Shown: positions 62,761 through 64,000 of the stretch, piece after piece | How positions within the stretch are numbered: the first letter of the stretch is position 1 | How the letters are laid out: every line of letters starts with the position of its first letter | From: Candidatus Gastranaerophilales bacterium | GTDB lineage: Bacteria > Cyanobacteriota > Vampirovibrionia > Gastranaerophilales > Gastranaerophilaceae | Length of the DNA stretch: 64,000 nt | Direction of reading: 5' to 3' | Assembly (NCBI GenBank): GCA_900768915.1 | Contig: CAAGEQ010000038.1 | Span: 1-64,000, forward strand | Program-made: the position numbers and the translations under genes | Notes under the pieces: generated by a model | Seen by the model: the letters and a program-made list of their open reading frames with translations, nothing else | Told to the model about the DNA's origin: nothing | The model's database searches: none

Positions 62761-64000
62761 CTATTTAGCTATTTCAACTGCTCGGAATTCACGAACAACT
62801 GTAACTCTAATCTGTCCTGGATAATCTAACTCATTTTCAATCTTTTTAGCAATATCACGAGCCAATTTACCAGATGCCAAATCATCAAACATTTCAGCTT
62901 CAACAATCACTCGAACTTCACGTCCTGCTTGAACAGCAAAAGATTGTTTAATACCTTCATAACTATTAACGATTTCTTCAATCTTTTGTAAACGTTTGAT
63001 ATAAATTTCTAAAGTATCACGTCTAGCACCAGGACGACCAGCAGAGATTGCATCTGCTATTTTTACCAATACTGCTTCAATTGTATTTGCAGTAACATCA
63101 TCATGGTGTGCTTCAATTGCATGAATAATTTCTTCTTTTTCACCGAATTTCCTTGCTAATTCAACACCTAATTGAATATGAGTACCTTCTTGAGTTTGGT
63201 CAACTGCTTTACCTATATCATGCAATAAGCCTGCCCTTTTTGCCACATAAACATTAGCACCTAATTCCGCAGCTAACATTCCAGCAATATGACCAACTTC
63301 TATAGAATGATTCAAAACATTTTGACCATAACTTGTTCTATAATATAAACGTCCTAAATCTTTTATTAGTTCTTTACTTAATCCCATTACACCCATATCT
63401 AGAGCAGCATTTTCACCTTCTCTAAATATTTTCTTTTCGATTTCAGCTTTTGATTTTTCAACAACTTCTTCAATTCTAACTGGGTGAATACGTCCATCTT
63501 GAATAAGTTTTTCTAATGCTAATTTTGCAATTTCACGTCTAACTGGATCAAAAGATGATAAAACAACTGCTTCTGGAGTATCATCAATAATTAAATCAAC
63601 ACCAGTTAATGTTTCTAAGGTTCTAATATTACGACCTTCTCTACCAATAATACGACCTTTCATTTCATCATTCGGCAATGAAACAACAGAAACTGTTGAT
63701 TCAACAACCTGTTCCATCATACAACGTTGCATTGTTGTAGAAATAATATCTTTTGCTTTTTCTTGAGCATCTTCACGAATTTTTGCTTCATTCTCACGAA
63801 TTAATTGCATTTGTTCTTGTGCTAAATCTTTTTTCAACTGTTCTAAAAGCATTTTTTTAGCATCGTCGACAGATAATCCAGAAATTCTTTCTAATTCAGA
63901 AACTTGTTTTCTGATAGTTTCTTCTAAATAACTTTCTTTTTCATCAATTTCATCTTCTCTTTTATCAAGATTTGATTCTTTATCAGTTACAGATTGAATT
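62761..64000 (-). CDS. rny: ribonuclease Y (5' end outside window)
   Basis: This membrane-bound endoribonuclease starts mRNA decay. The window holds the C-terminal 412 codons: a coiled coil (at least to about 63770), a KH domain (MKGRIIGREGRNIRTLETLTG) and an HD domain (GLLHDIGKA with HD, and AIEAHHDDV). The frame remains open to the last base, so the N-terminal membrane helix lies beyond 64000. Internal ATG at 63852 is not the start. It is the first known member of the downstream run with ymdB. Confidence 0.95.
   Translation of the reverse strand, partial: IQSVTDKESNLDKREDEIDEKESYLEETIRKQVSELERISGLSVDDAKKMLLEQLKKDLAQEQMQLIRENEAKIREDAQEKAKDIISTTMQRCMMEQVVESTVSVVSLPNDEMKGRIIGREGRNIRTLETLTGVDLIIDDTPEAVVLSSFDPVRREIAKLALEKLIQDGRIHPVRIEEVVEKSKAEIEKKIFREGENAALDMGVMGLSKELIKDLGRLYYRTSYGQNVLNHSIEVGHIAGMLAAELGANVYVAKRAGLLHDIGKAVDQTQEGTHIQLGVELARKFGEKEEIIHAIEAHHDDVTANTIEAVLVKIADAISAGRPGARRDTLEIYIKRLQKIEEIVNSYEGIKQSFAVQAGREVRVIVEAEMFDDLASGKLARDIAKKIENELDYPGQIRVTVVREFRAVEIAK

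Overview
The window is AT-rich, densely coded on both strands and uses the standard code. It looks like a chromosomal segment of an uncultured gut-type member of the Gastranaerophilales (Vampirovibrionia/'Melainabacteria', Cyanobacteriota). This assignment is inferred from a DUF3326 protein otherwise typical of cyanobacteria and plastids, NarL-type regulators and sensor kinases of cyanobacterial style, S-layer-homology and many TPR proteins, and hypothetical proteins with an Asn-rich N-terminus ending in FKG or NFG. No phage, IS element, CRISPR array or rRNA was seen; one tRNA is present.

Layout. 1-0.84 kb: sparse, with a possible sRNA. 0.84-5.97 kb: HEAT-like protein, a thioredoxin/histidine-kinase pair, a DnaQ-type exonuclease and a GH38 alpha-mannosidase. 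6.06-6.9 kb: a frameshifted Pmp-like surface protein, then tRNA-Arg(UCU). 7.1-9.7 kb: secreted NTF2-like protein, lspA, an RluA-family pseudouridine synthase and a small membrane protein. 9.8-15.2 kb: nucleotidyltransferase-like protein, DUF2971 protein, ClC transporter, response regulator. 15.3-24 kb: CNNM/CBS membrane protein, phosphohexomutase, an orphan sugar-ABC permease, a translocator-like secreted-protein candidate, a 3-oxoacid CoA-transferase and a 73-74 bp tandem repeat. 24.3-31.2 kb: Ski2-like helicase, PilZ, TPR, ACT and SLH proteins. 31.3-32.6 kb: L10 leader with rplJ-rplL. 32.9-42.5 kb: SEC-C protein, M3 peptidase, a BcrA-type activase with an unfamiliar duplicated partner, YraN, an M48-like protein lacking its catalytic Glu, DUF3326 and TspO. 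42.6-45.7 kb: pnp and uppS. 45.8-50.7 kb: a lineage-specific cluster of coiled-coil and Gly/Ser-rich proteins. 50.8-56.8 kb: zinc-ribbon protein, prfB with programmed frameshift, hybrid kinase with response regulator, P-loop kinase. 57-64 kb: divergent GH13-like protein and a minus-strand run rny-ymdB-PHP-prepilin-LOG, followed by a TPR lipoprotein-like gene with its own promoter.

The least explained signal is regulatory. A composite element (GTAAC, 15 bp, TGAAAT, 17-18 bp, then an 18-bp block containing TATAyATGTAA) lies upstream of three unrelated-looking secreted or structural candidates more than 10 kb apart (11.5, 21.6 and 50.3 kb). A fourth, head-to-head copy at 50.2 kb points into an ORF-free stretch that ends in a terminator. 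This suggests a dispersed regulon for a surface or secretion apparatus. A second theme is leaderless transcription: at nine genes a -10 hexamer sits exactly 6-7 nt before the ATG with no Shine-Dalgarno sequence.
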